From assembly GCA_036752345.1 (NCBI GenBank), contig DAIOSV010000021.1, positions 1 through 35,555 of the forward strand: 35,555 bases of DNA, in the 5' to 3' direction. Origin of the DNA: UBA1715 sp036752345 (GTDB lineage Bacteria > Bacteroidota > Bacteroidia > Bacteroidales > UBA1715). Shown piece by piece: positions 8,609 through 16,529 of this stretch; within the stretch, counting starts at the first letter, position 1; each line of letters starts with the position of its first letter. The notes under the pieces are model-generated. The model did no database searches, was not told the origin of the DNA, and was given only the letters and a program-made list of their open reading frames with translations. Made by a program: the position numbers and the translations under genes.

Positions 8609-9259
8609 ATGGAAAACAAAACAGAAAACAGCCAAACACTGGAACGTAGCAATGTAGAAATTGCAAATGCGCTTACACATTTTTTTGGAGTACTATTAGC
8701 AATACCTGCAGGTTGGATTATCATATCAAAAGGGTTTGCAATAAACACTATTACCGGAATTTCAATGCTCATATTCACATTAGGTATAGTGATACTCTAT
8801 TTCTCATCGGGAATCTATCACTGGACAGTTGCTCCTCGCGCCAAATATGTTTTACGACGCTTTGACCACGCCAATATCTATGTTCTTATTGCAGCATCAT
8901 ACACTCCTATATGGCTTTGCACGGTGGGTGGCAGTTTTGGCACAACATTCTGTATTATAGTATGGTCGTTAGCTCTCATTGGAATTATTGGAGAGCTCAT
9001 TACTTTGGGCAAATACCCCAAACTTTCGTTAGCCTTATACCTCCTTATGGGTTGGTCGGTAGTATTTGTCATAAAACCAATATGGGAAAACTTAACTTCA
9101 ACACAATTGATATTTCTTTTATTTGAAGGCTTGAGTTATACCATTGGAACATACTTCTATGCGCACAAAGAGAAACCGTATAATCACGTTGTTTGGCACA
9201 TATTTGTATTAGGAGGAACTATTTTCCATTATTTTGTTGTCCTTCCAATAGTCCTGTAA
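8609..9259 (+). CDS. trhA: Hemolysin III / TrhA-family seven-helix membrane protein
   Basis: 216 residues, about seven membrane helices, usual length for the hemolysin III/YqfA/AdipoR-like family. The conserved polar residues are present: N-A-L-T-H-F-F-G in helix 1, SSGIYHW (Ser and His), RRFDHANIYVLIAASYTPIW (Asp-His and the helix 3 motif) and HIFVLGGTIFHYF at the C-terminus, where two His match the zinc-binding pair of the AdipoR fold. TrhA of E. coli affects membrane energetics and fatty-acid balance; the hemolytic role of the founding member is not general. A second, truncated member of the same family starts at 35342. The gene has its own promoter and shares a bidirectional terminator with the convergent gene at 9320. 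Confidence 0.92.
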   Translation: MENKTENSQTLERSNVEIANALTHFFGVLLAIPAGWIIISKGFAINTITGISMLIFTLGIVILYFSSGIYHWTVAPRAKYVLRRFDHANIYVLIAASYTPIWLCTVGGSFGTTFCIIVWSLALIGIIGELITLGKYPKLSLALYLLMGWSVVFVIKPIWENLTSTQLIFLLFEGLSYTIGTYFYAHKEKPYNHVVWHIFVLGGTIFHYFVVLPIVL

Positions 9260-9278
9260 TAAAGGAATAGCAACACTA

Positions 9279-9329
9279 TTTTAAATAGAGCAAATACTCT
9301 CTTTTACGTATGTTTTGCTCTATTTAAAA
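9279..9329. terminator. Bidirectional terminator between convergent genes
   Basis: Arms 9279-9294 and 9314-9329 pair perfectly over 16 bp around a 19-nt loop. T-rich ends exist on both strands, so it can end both the hemolysin III transcript (plus) and the convergent small secreted-protein transcript (minus). The stop codon of the latter (9320-9322) lies inside the right arm. Confidence 0.8.
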
Positions 9330-9712
9330 ATGGTATCCACCACTTTTCCCATAGCAACAATTTCATCGGAAATATTTTGCCGACATAGTGTTGTGTTATC
9401 ACGTGGAGTAGCAGCGAAATAAATTGAATAGGTGCACTCCGTTTCTTGAAATAGAAATTTCATGGTATAGATAACACCTACGCAGTTTTTGGGGCTCGAT
9501 TGAATATACACTAAAAGTACCGAACTATCGGCATAAGCTATCTCAGCATTGAATGTAGTAACCACAAACTGCGATACCTTGCTAAATATTTGTTCGCGCG
9601 TCATACCATCATACTTTACGGTGTTTGAAAGCTCACGAACCTCACCTTCACCTGTAGCATATGCACCACTTGCGCACAATACTATAAGACACATCAATAC
9701 TATTCGTCTCAT
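9320..9712 (-). CDS. Small exported protein of unknown function
   Basis: 130 residues from ATG 9712. This start gives MRRIVLMCLIVLCASGAYAT, a clean signal peptide with an Ala-Tyr-Ala cleavage site, and it lies about 11 nt after the predicted transcription start; the longer frame up to 9793 would cross the upstream terminator and promoter. The mature part has an alpha/beta appearance: MTREQIFSKVSQFVVTTFN, then strands VLLVYIQSS, VGVIYTMKFLF and CTYSIYFAATP, and a final helix. Two Cys could form a disulfide. The layout recalls small DUF4468-like Bacteroidota proteins, but I cannot assign it with confidence. Probably periplasmic and monocistronic. Confidence 0.7.
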   Translation of the reverse strand: MRRIVLMCLIVLCASGAYATGEGEVRELSNTVKYDGMTREQIFSKVSQFVVTTFNAEIAYADSSVLLVYIQSSPKNCVGVIYTMKFLFQETECTYSIYFAATPRDNTTLCRQNISDEIVAMGKVVDTIFK

Positions 9713-9729
9713 ACCTCTGTAAATCCGCT

Positions 9730-9737
9730 CAAATATA
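9730..9737 (-). promoter_or_regulatory. -7 box of the small exported-protein gene
   Basis: The minus strand reads TATATTTG, an exact TAnnTTTG match, 17 nt from the ATG at 9712 and downstream of the terminator at 9769-9802. No clear -33 TTG. Confidence 0.45.
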
Positions 9738-9768
9738 CCAAAAAAGGAATGTCCTACACTACTACACA

Positions 9769-9802
9769 TAAAAATCCCGATACTGAAAATCAATATCGGG
9801 AT
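9769..9802 (-). terminator. Intrinsic terminator after the His/Pro-rich protein gene
   Basis: Arms 9774-9782 and 9794-9802 form a 9-bp G/C-containing stem, which can be extended by an inner 3-bp pairing. On the minus strand a T-run (A-run 9770-9774 on plus) follows. It lies about 20 nt past the stop at 9821. Confidence 0.85.
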
Positions 9803-9820
9803 CGGACTAAGAAATTTGAA

Positions 9821-10480
9821 TTATCTACGAGTATTTGTAGTGCTTCTTGACGTGTATGCTCTGCTTGTTGGAGCTGGATGCGTGCCTACCGTAGCTGAAT
9901 TTGATTTATCATTATGCGGCCTCGCTTCACCATGGTTTGGAGCTGATGGCATATCATTGTGTTTTGGTTCCGGTGCTGCGTGATGTGGAGCATGGTTTGA
10001 AGCAGGAGCCGCATAATGATTTGGTCTTGGTGCAGGTGCGCCATAGTGATGATGACTTGGTGCTGGTGCCGGAGTTGAATAATAATGTGGTCTTGGTGCT
10101 GGAGCATAATAATGATAAACAGGAGCTACCACACGTCTTGGATACGGATTTAAATTTACTACCACATTAGGTGTATTGTTTGAAGTTAAAATATACATTT
10201 TGTTATCGCCGGTAAATGTTGCATATACCGTAGAATTCCAAGGTACGTCAATTGAGTAGTCGTACAACAATTCATTTGAATTGCCTTCGGTATAGATTTC
10301 CATACCATAAGTACCACGACACAAATTTGAGATTGTTACCTTGTTGTTGTAAGAATAATATTTCTCTCCATTAATAAATACTGAAAAAGGAATATCTACG
10401 TTGCCTCTTACTATCAAATCTGATGCAAAAATGTTAGCTGTGCTCAACACTAATGCTGCTATTACTACTAAACGTTTCAT
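9821..10480 (-). CDS. Exported protein with His/Pro/Ala-rich low-complexity tail
   Basis: 219 residues from ATG 10480, where MKRLVVIAALVLSTANIFAS gives a signal peptide; the frame is open to 10546 without such a signal. Mature residues about 20-110 are a folded beta-rich domain (LIVRGNVDIPFSVFINGEKY, TISNLCRGTYGMEIY, STVYATFTGDNKMYIL) resembling small PEGA-like or DUF4476-associated N-domains. From about 115 to the end it is low complexity, with repeats of the APAPRPxHYY type, many His, Pro, Tyr and Asn, ending in a basic Ser/Thr/Arg tail. Such tails can bind metal or span the cell wall; the role here is unknown. Runs of Pro-Ala-Pro would benefit from EF-P. Confidence 0.75.
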   Translation of the reverse strand: MKRLVVIAALVLSTANIFASDLIVRGNVDIPFSVFINGEKYYSYNNKVTISNLCRGTYGMEIYTEGNSNELLYDYSIDVPWNSTVYATFTGDNKMYILTSNNTPNVVVNLNPYPRRVVAPVYHYYAPAPRPHYYSTPAPAPSHHHYGAPAPRPNHYAAPASNHAPHHAAPEPKHNDMPSAPNHGEARPHNDKSNSATVGTHPAPTSRAYTSRSTTNTRR

Positions 10481-10539
10481 GACTAAATCCTCCATCGTTT
10501 TAATTAAACATCTTTCTCTTGACTTTGCAAAGTGCGTGC

Positions 10540-10547
10540 CAAACATA
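10540..10547 (-). promoter_or_regulatory. -7 box of the His/Pro-rich protein gene
   Basis: The minus strand reads TATGTTTG, an exact TAnnTTTG match, giving a leader of about 55 nt to the ATG at 10480. A TTG lies 15 bp upstream, shorter than the usual 19-21 spacing. Confidence 0.4.
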
Positions 10548-10582
10548 GAAATTGTTTATTATCAACGAATTAAAGGATTGTT

Positions 10583-13020
10583 TTAGAAACCAAGATTTAC
10601 ACCAACAGTAAATAGTCGTTGTTTTGGATAGTCGTAGTAATAAATTCCATTGGAACGTGTTTCGGGATCGAGTCCACTGAATTTAGTCCACACAAACGGA
10701 TTCTGTATTTGAAAATATACCATACAACGGTCTAATTTTGCTTTTTGACAAGCAACGTCCGGAAGGGTATAATTCAACTGAATATTTTTAAGACGAACAT
10801 AAGAGCCATCTTCCAAATAACGCGTAGAGAAGCGATTACTATTGCTTCCGTTGTTCTGCACCACTTTAGGATTTTTGGCATCGTCGCCGGGATATTGCCA
10901 ATAATCTAACGCCTCGCTCGATTGATTAAACTCCGTTTTTGCACCATCTGCAATCAACTCGTTGTTCAACTGATTGAAAATCAAATTTCCATAGTTGCAA
11001 TAGAACATAAAATTCAAAGCCCAATTCCCATAAGCAAACGAATTATTCCATCCAGCGGTGAACTTAGGATCTGCACTGCCTGCTATCACTTTGCGAGCTT
11101 GGTTGTAATCTTTTGTCAGATTGCCATCGGCATCGTACCACATAGGCGAGCCGTCGGCAGAATTCACACCGGCCCATTCTGCCAAATAGAACGTCTGCAA
11201 TGATTGCCCAACTGTTCTAATTTTTGTACTTACCACAATCGTATCACCACCATACAATTGGGTAATTTCATTATGATTATGCGCAAACGTGAAAGATGTG
11301 GTCCAATTGAATTTATCGCGATTGACAACCACTGCCGAAGCCGACAATTCCACTCCCCGATTGACCATTGAACCAACATTTTGCATTTGCGTTTCGTATC
11401 CGCTGGTCATTGAAACGGGCACAGCAAGCAACAAATCAAAGGTATTTCGGTGGTAAAAATCTATGCCAAGAGTATAGCGTTTAAGCAATTTGCAGTCGAT
11501 ACCCATATCGGCATTGTGGTTTTTTTCCCAGGTTAAATCGTCGTTACCCATGGTTGCCAAAGAACTTCCCGGCTCGCCCATGTAGTTATTTCCAAACGAA
11601 TACAACTGCATATACAAATAATCATCAATTGACGAGTTACCCGAAGTACCATAACTACCGCGCACCTTCAACATAGTAACCCATGGAACTTTTTGCATAA
11701 AAGCCTCATCGGAAACTATCCACGAGCCACCAACCGACCAGAACGGTGCCCAACGATTTGATGGGCTAAATTTAGACGAGCCATCAATGCGGAAACTTGC
11801 GCTCACATAATATTTTGCCGCATAATTATATTGGAAACTTGAAATGCCCGAAAGCAAAGACGATTCCACACCGTATTCATTCATCTGCTCCATTTGCGAA
11901 GCGTTTGCTATGCTTGCCGACCCTTCAGTTGAAAAATTTGAGGCAATCATATTTGAGAAATCCACCGCATTTGATTCCACTTCAACGCCCGCCATTGCAT
12001 GCACAGAATGTTTCAAATAATGGTAATCCCATTTCAAAGTTGACGAAGAAGTCCACGTCATTACGTTGGTAGAATAATATGACGACACACCATTTTTATC
12101 AGCGCCATCGGGCGTTTGCGGATGCAAGTACGCATATTCGTCAACGTTGATATAATCGATATTGGCGATGGTTTTAAATTCCAGATTGAGCGGAAGTTTG
12201 TATTCAACAAACGCATTTCCCAGCATACGTTNNNNNNNNNNNNNNNNNNNNNNNNNNNNNNNNNNNNNNNNNNNNNNNNNNNNNNNNNNNNNNNNNNNNN
12301 NNNNNNNNNNNNNNNNNNNNNNNNNNNNNNNGCAGAAGCATCTTTCAATATTGAGACACTTTCAATATCATTGGGGTTCAACGAAGTTAAAATAGAAGAA
12401 GCGTCAGAATTTTGAGTCGTTTCTCCCGAAAACATTGGTACGCCATCTATCACTACCAATGGAGAACTTCCTGCAGAAATAGAGCCTGCACCACGAAGTT
12501 GTATTTCTGACGAAGCTCCCGGTTGACCGGAATTGGTTGTCAACACTATACCCGGAACGTTTCCTTGCAATGCTTTTTCAAAACTTGATGATTGCGTAGC
12601 CACAATATCAGCAGCTTTGAGCGATGACAACGAACCGGTAAACGATTCCTTTTTCTGTTTCCCATACGGCACCGTCACCACAACGGTTTCTATCATCAAT
12701 GCATCGGGTTTGAGAGCCACATTATATTCTGTTGCAGAGGTAATGAGTAGTATTGTCGGTTCCATTCCCATATACACAAACTCAATTGCACCCGCGTTTT
12801 CGGGGAAATCCACGACATATGAACCATCAAGATCGGTGTATGCACCATAGGCTGTTGGAACATATTCACCTTTTTCGTCTTTCAATAGTATTGATACGGA
12901 AGCGGCCACAAGAGGCTCTTTGGTTTGAGCCGATGTAACTTTACCTTTTATTTGACGCGTCTGTCCTATTGCACAAAAGCTGAGCAACATTAAAAACGCA
13001 AACAAATAAAAACGATTCAT
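10583..13020 (-). CDS. SusC/RagA-type TonB-dependent outer-membrane transporter, interrupted by a scaffold gap
   Basis: N-terminal part (12332-13020): signal peptide MNRFYLFAFLMLLSFCAIGQ, a carboxypeptidase-regulatory-like beta domain (KGKVTSAQTKEPLVAASVSI, then TDLDGSYVVDF) and a plug domain (SFEKALQGNVPGIV, QLRGAGSIS, PLVVIDGVPM, ESVSILKDASA). C-terminal part (10583-12231): about 549 residues of beta-barrel ending in the usual Phe-terminated strand LFTVGVNLGF. SusC proteins are near 1,000 residues; about 780 are visible, so roughly 200 are missing at the gap. The frames on either side are out of register across the 100 N (2,438 nt from start to stop, not a multiple of three), so the gap length is arbitrary. 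The ATG at 13020 is preferred over 13035 because a -7 box lies at 13038-13045. No SusD gene is next to it, unlike most SusC genes. Confidence 0.88.
12232..12331. other. Scaffold gap (100 N) inside the SusC gene
   Basis: Exactly 100 N. The flanks do not overlap each other. The plug domain is cut just after ILKDASA, where SusC proteins normally continue with a conserved A-x-YG-R-A-A-N-G-V segment, so several hundred bases are probably absent. Confidence 0.95.
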
Positions 13021-13037
13021 ACGGTTAGATTTCAATA

Positions 13038-13065
13038 CAAAAGTAGGATTTATTTATTGTGCAAA
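13038..13065 (-). promoter_or_regulatory. Promoter of the SusC gene
   Basis: The minus strand carries TACTTTTG (13038-13045), an exact TAnnTTTG match, preceded by TTTG (13062-13065) with 16 bp between, somewhat shorter than consensus. Transcription would begin near 13032, which rules out the ATG at 13035 and supports 13020. Confidence 0.5.
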
Positions 13066-13071
13066 GAGAGA

Positions 13072-13713
13072 TTACTTAAAGAATTTCAAATACGTATGTA
13101 TTAACATTTTATGGATTTTCTTTGCATCTTCAAGTTGTTTTGGTTCCAAGTCAGGATTTTCCAACTCAAATTCATTGCACAAATTCGACAAAAAAGCGTC
13201 TCCATTAAAATTCTCAAATGCATCATCAACTTTAACCAACACATTGTACGACAGCATTGGCATAATTTTATTTGCCAAACGGATTGCCATCATTCGTTCT
13301 TCGGGAGGAAGCAGTGTCTTGGAACACATCTCCACAATGGTATCGGCGTAATAATCAGAGCATGACGAAAGAAGCATAACTTGCACTTGAAGAGCCTTAA
13401 AATAGACATCCCGTGGCGTTTCTTTGTTCGATTCACAAAGTTCTATAGCTCTTTCCGAAAAGACTAATGCCATTTGCAACATACGCAACTCGTCTGCTTC
13501 GTCCTCTACCAAATCGTAATGGTGCATAATAAGCAACGCTTTGGCAATTTTCCACACCTCTACATTATTCCAAAGCAACTCCGGATAATTCATTACCGAC
13601 TCGTACACAAACGGTAAAATATGTTGCGCCTTGGCTTGTTTGCCTTCGTTTGCAAAATCGAGCACCTTATTAACTACGGCAAGGAGAACCTCTTCTGGAT
13701 TTGAATCGTACAT
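13072..13713 (-). CDS. Helical protein of unknown function
   Basis: 213 residues, no signal peptide and no membrane helix; acidic and almost entirely alpha-helical by composition. Heptad-like helices (EEVLLAVVNKVLDFANEGKQ; VEDEADELRMLQMALVFSER; PPEERMMAIRLANKIMPML) suggest a TPR- or HEAT-like superhelix. Four Cys, no catalytic motif. I do not recognise a family. It starts 1 nt after the stop of the GT39-like gene (stop 13715-13717, start 13713), so it is surely in the same operon, and may be a cytoplasmic partner of the enzymes encoded upstream. Confidence 0.75.
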   Translation of the reverse strand: MYDSNPEEVLLAVVNKVLDFANEGKQAKAQHILPFVYESVMNYPELLWNNVEVWKIAKALLIMHHYDLVEDEADELRMLQMALVFSERAIELCESNKETPRDVYFKALQVQVMLLSSCSDYYADTIVEMCSKTLLPPEERMMAIRLANKIMPMLSYNVLVKVDDAFENFNGDAFLSNLCNEFELENPDLEPKQLEDAKKIHKMLIHTYLKFFK

Positions 13714-13714
13714 G

Positions 13715-15145
13715 TTATTCTATCTTAGCTACTACAAAATCTTTATTGTCAAAAATAATCTTTTTATACTTTGGATACGCCGGAAAGGTATGTTTATCAA
13801 TAACTAAATAGCTACACCCACGCGATGCGATATTTTGCACATAATTCGCATCCGCAAGTTGTTGATTCGTAGAATTCCAGCCTTTCCTATGTGAAAAATA
13901 AATGAGTTGGTGATTCCCATTTCCATTTATTGCGATTTTTTCATGTGGATTCGAAATACTATCCATTACATTTTCAAGTGTCAATTTATACGTTTGGGAA
14001 TCCTTTATAAAAAAATCATGTTGCTGATTTATAACACCTTCCGCTATTGCAACAGCAATAATTACAACGCGAATCCATTGTTTTGGAATAACAGAAACGC
14101 CATACCCCGCAACCAAAGCCATTGCGGGCACAAATGGAATTATATAATAATTTTGTTCGTAGAAAAATGGTCCTGACTTAAATATATAGAGAAGATACAT
14201 TCCAAAAACGGATAAAAATATTGCTATGAGAGCACGATTTTTCTTTAAAAATGCAAATAGCAACCCCAGTAGGAATACAGCGAAAATTGCATATCCTTGA
14301 AATGCATCAAAACAAAAATGGCGAAGCGTTTCATGTAAATGACTCACAACAGCTATAAAACCAGCTCCAAATGGAATTCCTATATTGTACCATGTTCCGC
14401 TTAACTCCATTAGATGCGCATTCCATAAAAAATACCACGCGTACGTTAAAATGAGAGGTATAGCGGTCGACAATAAAAGAATTATTGATTGCCTCCTTTT
14501 TACAATAATTGTCTTTATGGTGTCGTCAGGATATGCAAATCGTATAAAAGGAAGCAAAACAATTAGATATATTCCAGCCGGAATTTTTGATAGAATTCCT
14601 ATTGTTGCAAAGAAAACGTAGAAAAACAGATACCGCCACTTGTTAGTTAGCAAAAAATGCAAGGCATAGTATAATCCAATGAACATGAACGATATACAAA
14701 ATGTATCAGACATAGTTTTTCTTGAAAAAGAAAACCAAATAGAAACGCCAAGAATTATAGTCGAGGCAAAAACCATTTGCTCAGAGAACTTTAATCGCCG
14801 TACTGTTTTTGCAAAAAACAAAAGTCCGAAGGAAGAAACGATTAAATTGACGAGTCTGCCATACCAATGAGAGTATCCGAAAATACTTGAAATGAGGTAA
14901 TGAATATAGTACAAGAAAGGGAACTCCATCTCTATAATGCCCGTGCCTTCTGCTGTATCGTCAATTCTTGGATAAAAAATAGAATCATCAACCTCATAGA
15001 AATTACGCGCAACCATAAGTCCGGTACACTGCCGCCAACTATGACTTGTTTCTAACGGGGGATTTGTAATGCCAATCAAACGAATAGCAAACAACAAAAA
15101 TATCACTAACTCAATAGAGAGAATACGTTTCTTTATTTCGCCCAT
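13715..15145 (-). CDS. GT39-like membrane glycosyltransferase (ArnT/PMT type)
   Basis: 476 residues with roughly ten to twelve membrane helices and a soluble C-terminal part of about 90 residues. After the first helix comes the loop IGITNPPLETSHSWRQCTGL, the P-P-x-x-x-x-H-x-W-R-Q pattern seen in the acceptor/donor loop of GT-C enzymes of the glycosyltransferase 39 (dolichyl-phosphate-mannose-protein mannosyltransferase-like) group. These enzymes move a sugar from a polyprenyl-phosphate donor to a lipid or protein on the outer face of the inner membrane. Substrate not predictable. It lies between the cyclase-HD gene (3 nt upstream) and the helical protein gene (1 nt downstream), one tight operon. 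Confidence 0.8.
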   Translation of the reverse strand: MGEIKKRILSIELVIFLLFAIRLIGITNPPLETSHSWRQCTGLMVARNFYEVDDSIFYPRIDDTAEGTGIIEMEFPFLYYIHYLISSIFGYSHWYGRLVNLIVSSFGLLFFAKTVRRLKFSEQMVFASTIILGVSIWFSFSRKTMSDTFCISFMFIGLYYALHFLLTNKWRYLFFYVFFATIGILSKIPAGIYLIVLLPFIRFAYPDDTIKTIIVKRRQSIILLLSTAIPLILTYAWYFLWNAHLMELSGTWYNIGIPFGAGFIAVVSHLHETLRHFCFDAFQGYAIFAVFLLGLLFAFLKKNRALIAIFLSVFGMYLLYIFKSGPFFYEQNYYIIPFVPAMALVAGYGVSVIPKQWIRVVIIAVAIAEGVINQQHDFFIKDSQTYKLTLENVMDSISNPHEKIAINGNGNHQLIYFSHRKGWNSTNQQLADANYVQNIASRGCSYLVIDKHTFPAYPKYKKIIFDNKDFVVAKIE

Positions 15146-15148
15146 AGG

Positions 15149-16471
15149 TTAACGGATCAAACTTTGCAGACGTTTTACTTGATTTTGCTTATTAACTTCG
15201 CGATTGTTTTTTGCAAAATTGGTAAAATAGGTATGAGCCGAAATAAATTCAATTTGCTGTTTATTCCAGGTATTTTTGTCGGATATCAAATTTTGCATTC
15301 GCAATTCTTCATAGAGAGTGTCAGAAACCGGAATAAAGTCGGAACGACCTAAGTAATCCAAATCGGCATCGCAAATAATGCACTCCATTAATGTTTTAGG
15401 TTTTGGCGGCAAATGGGTTGCCATAATTAACGAACAAATTTTTTCAATCTGTTCTTGTGTATAGTGATAGAGTGGCAAAATTTCACGTGCATAGTTACTA
15501 CTAATATTTTCGTGTCCTTCCGACTGAACAATTTGTCCCATATCGTGGAACAATGCCGCCGTACGAAGCAAAAGCATATCTTCCTCGTCAGTTATATTTT
15601 CGGCTGTGCCTATAACTTCTACTCCTACCAGCACATCCATCGTATGCTTTACATTGTGATAATGCAAATACGACGGTAACTCTTTTTCCAATCGAGTCAA
15701 TATATATTCCTCTAAATCAGGGAATTGGACTTTTAGAAATTTAATCGAAAACGCATAATTTGGAATTTGCAAATTTGCATCGTCAGAATATTTTGGTTTG
15801 AAACCAACCACCTCATACATTTTTATGACTCCGGTATATTTTGCAGGCATAAATCCAATGGGGTCGCACTTAAACACATCATGGACAAACATTTTCGTCA
15901 TTTCGGAAATAACGACTTTGTTTGTCCTACTATACGATTCTATTCGACAAGCAATATTTGCGGCATCGCCTTTTAGTTCAAACGAGGGTTTCTTTTTACC
16001 CGAAATAGTTGCCACTACCGAACCGGTATGAATTCCAAGATTTATGTTCCAAATATTTTTTTCGGTTTGCAAATAACGAACTATCTCCATTGATGCAAGC
16101 ACCATTTCCATTGGATTGGTATGGTTTTTTTCAGGGATTCCACCGGCACACATATATGAGTCGCCAATAGATTTTACTTTTCGTATGTTATATTTAGAAA
16201 CAATCTGGTTAAACTTCCTCCAAATTGCATCAATATCATCACCCAAACCTTGTGGATTGTCGGTATTTTGTACGGTATCAAAACCAACAATATTAGAATA
16301 CATTACCGTTACCATTTTGAATCGTTTACTTTGCAATCCGGGTCGCACGCCATTTTCCGAGGCAGACTTCAAGTTTTTTAACTGACGTTGGGCTTCGGAC
16401 AACTGCTGTTCCAATGCTAAAACTTTTTCGTGAAGTTCCTGATTTTCCTTTGCCAAATCAACGTGTTCCAT
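15149..16471 (-). CDS. Class III nucleotide cyclase domain fused to an HD domain
   Basis: 440 residues from ATG 16471 (an in-frame TTG at 16483 is the only upstream alternative). Residues about 5-40 are a coiled coil; 50-215 a class III cyclase domain; 270-400 an HD phosphohydrolase domain. The cyclase keeps KSIGDSYM (metal Asp104) and LKGDAANIACRIES (Asp169, Asn172, Arg176), but the first metal Asp of the F-x-D-I-x-G-F motif is Asn60 (YSNIVGF). The HD part is complete: His272/His276 region, LFHDMG (His309, Asp310), His320 and CDADLDYLG. The pairing suggests a protein that both makes or senses and hydrolyses a nucleotide, or a degenerate cyclase acting as a sensor for the HD domain. No membrane segment. 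First gene of the GT39/helical-protein operon. Confidence 0.88.
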   Translation of the reverse strand: MEHVDLAKENQELHEKVLALEQQLSEAQRQLKNLKSASENGVRPGLQSKRFKMVTVMYSNIVGFDTVQNTDNPQGLGDDIDAIWRKFNQIVSKYNIRKVKSIGDSYMCAGGIPEKNHTNPMEMVLASMEIVRYLQTEKNIWNINLGIHTGSVVATISGKKKPSFELKGDAANIACRIESYSRTNKVVISEMTKMFVHDVFKCDPIGFMPAKYTGVIKMYEVVGFKPKYSDDANLQIPNYAFSIKFLKVQFPDLEEYILTRLEKELPSYLHYHNVKHTMDVLVGVEVIGTAENITDEEDMLLLRTAALFHDMGQIVQSEGHENISSNYAREILPLYHYTQEQIEKICSLIMATHLPPKPKTLMECIICDADLDYLGRSDFIPVSDTLYEELRMQNLISDKNTWNKQQIEFISAHTYFTNFAKNNREVNKQNQVKRLQSLIR

Positions 16472-16529
16472 AATTTCATTCAAAATGTGTTTGAAAAATA
16501 CGGAATTTTAGAGAAAGAACAAGATTTTT

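Noticed and set aside
12061..12331. Continuation of the SusC N-terminal frame through the N gap to 12061
   Set aside because: The peptide beyond the gap in that frame is unrelated to SusC; the true frame is the other one, so this is an artefact of the arbitrary gap length.
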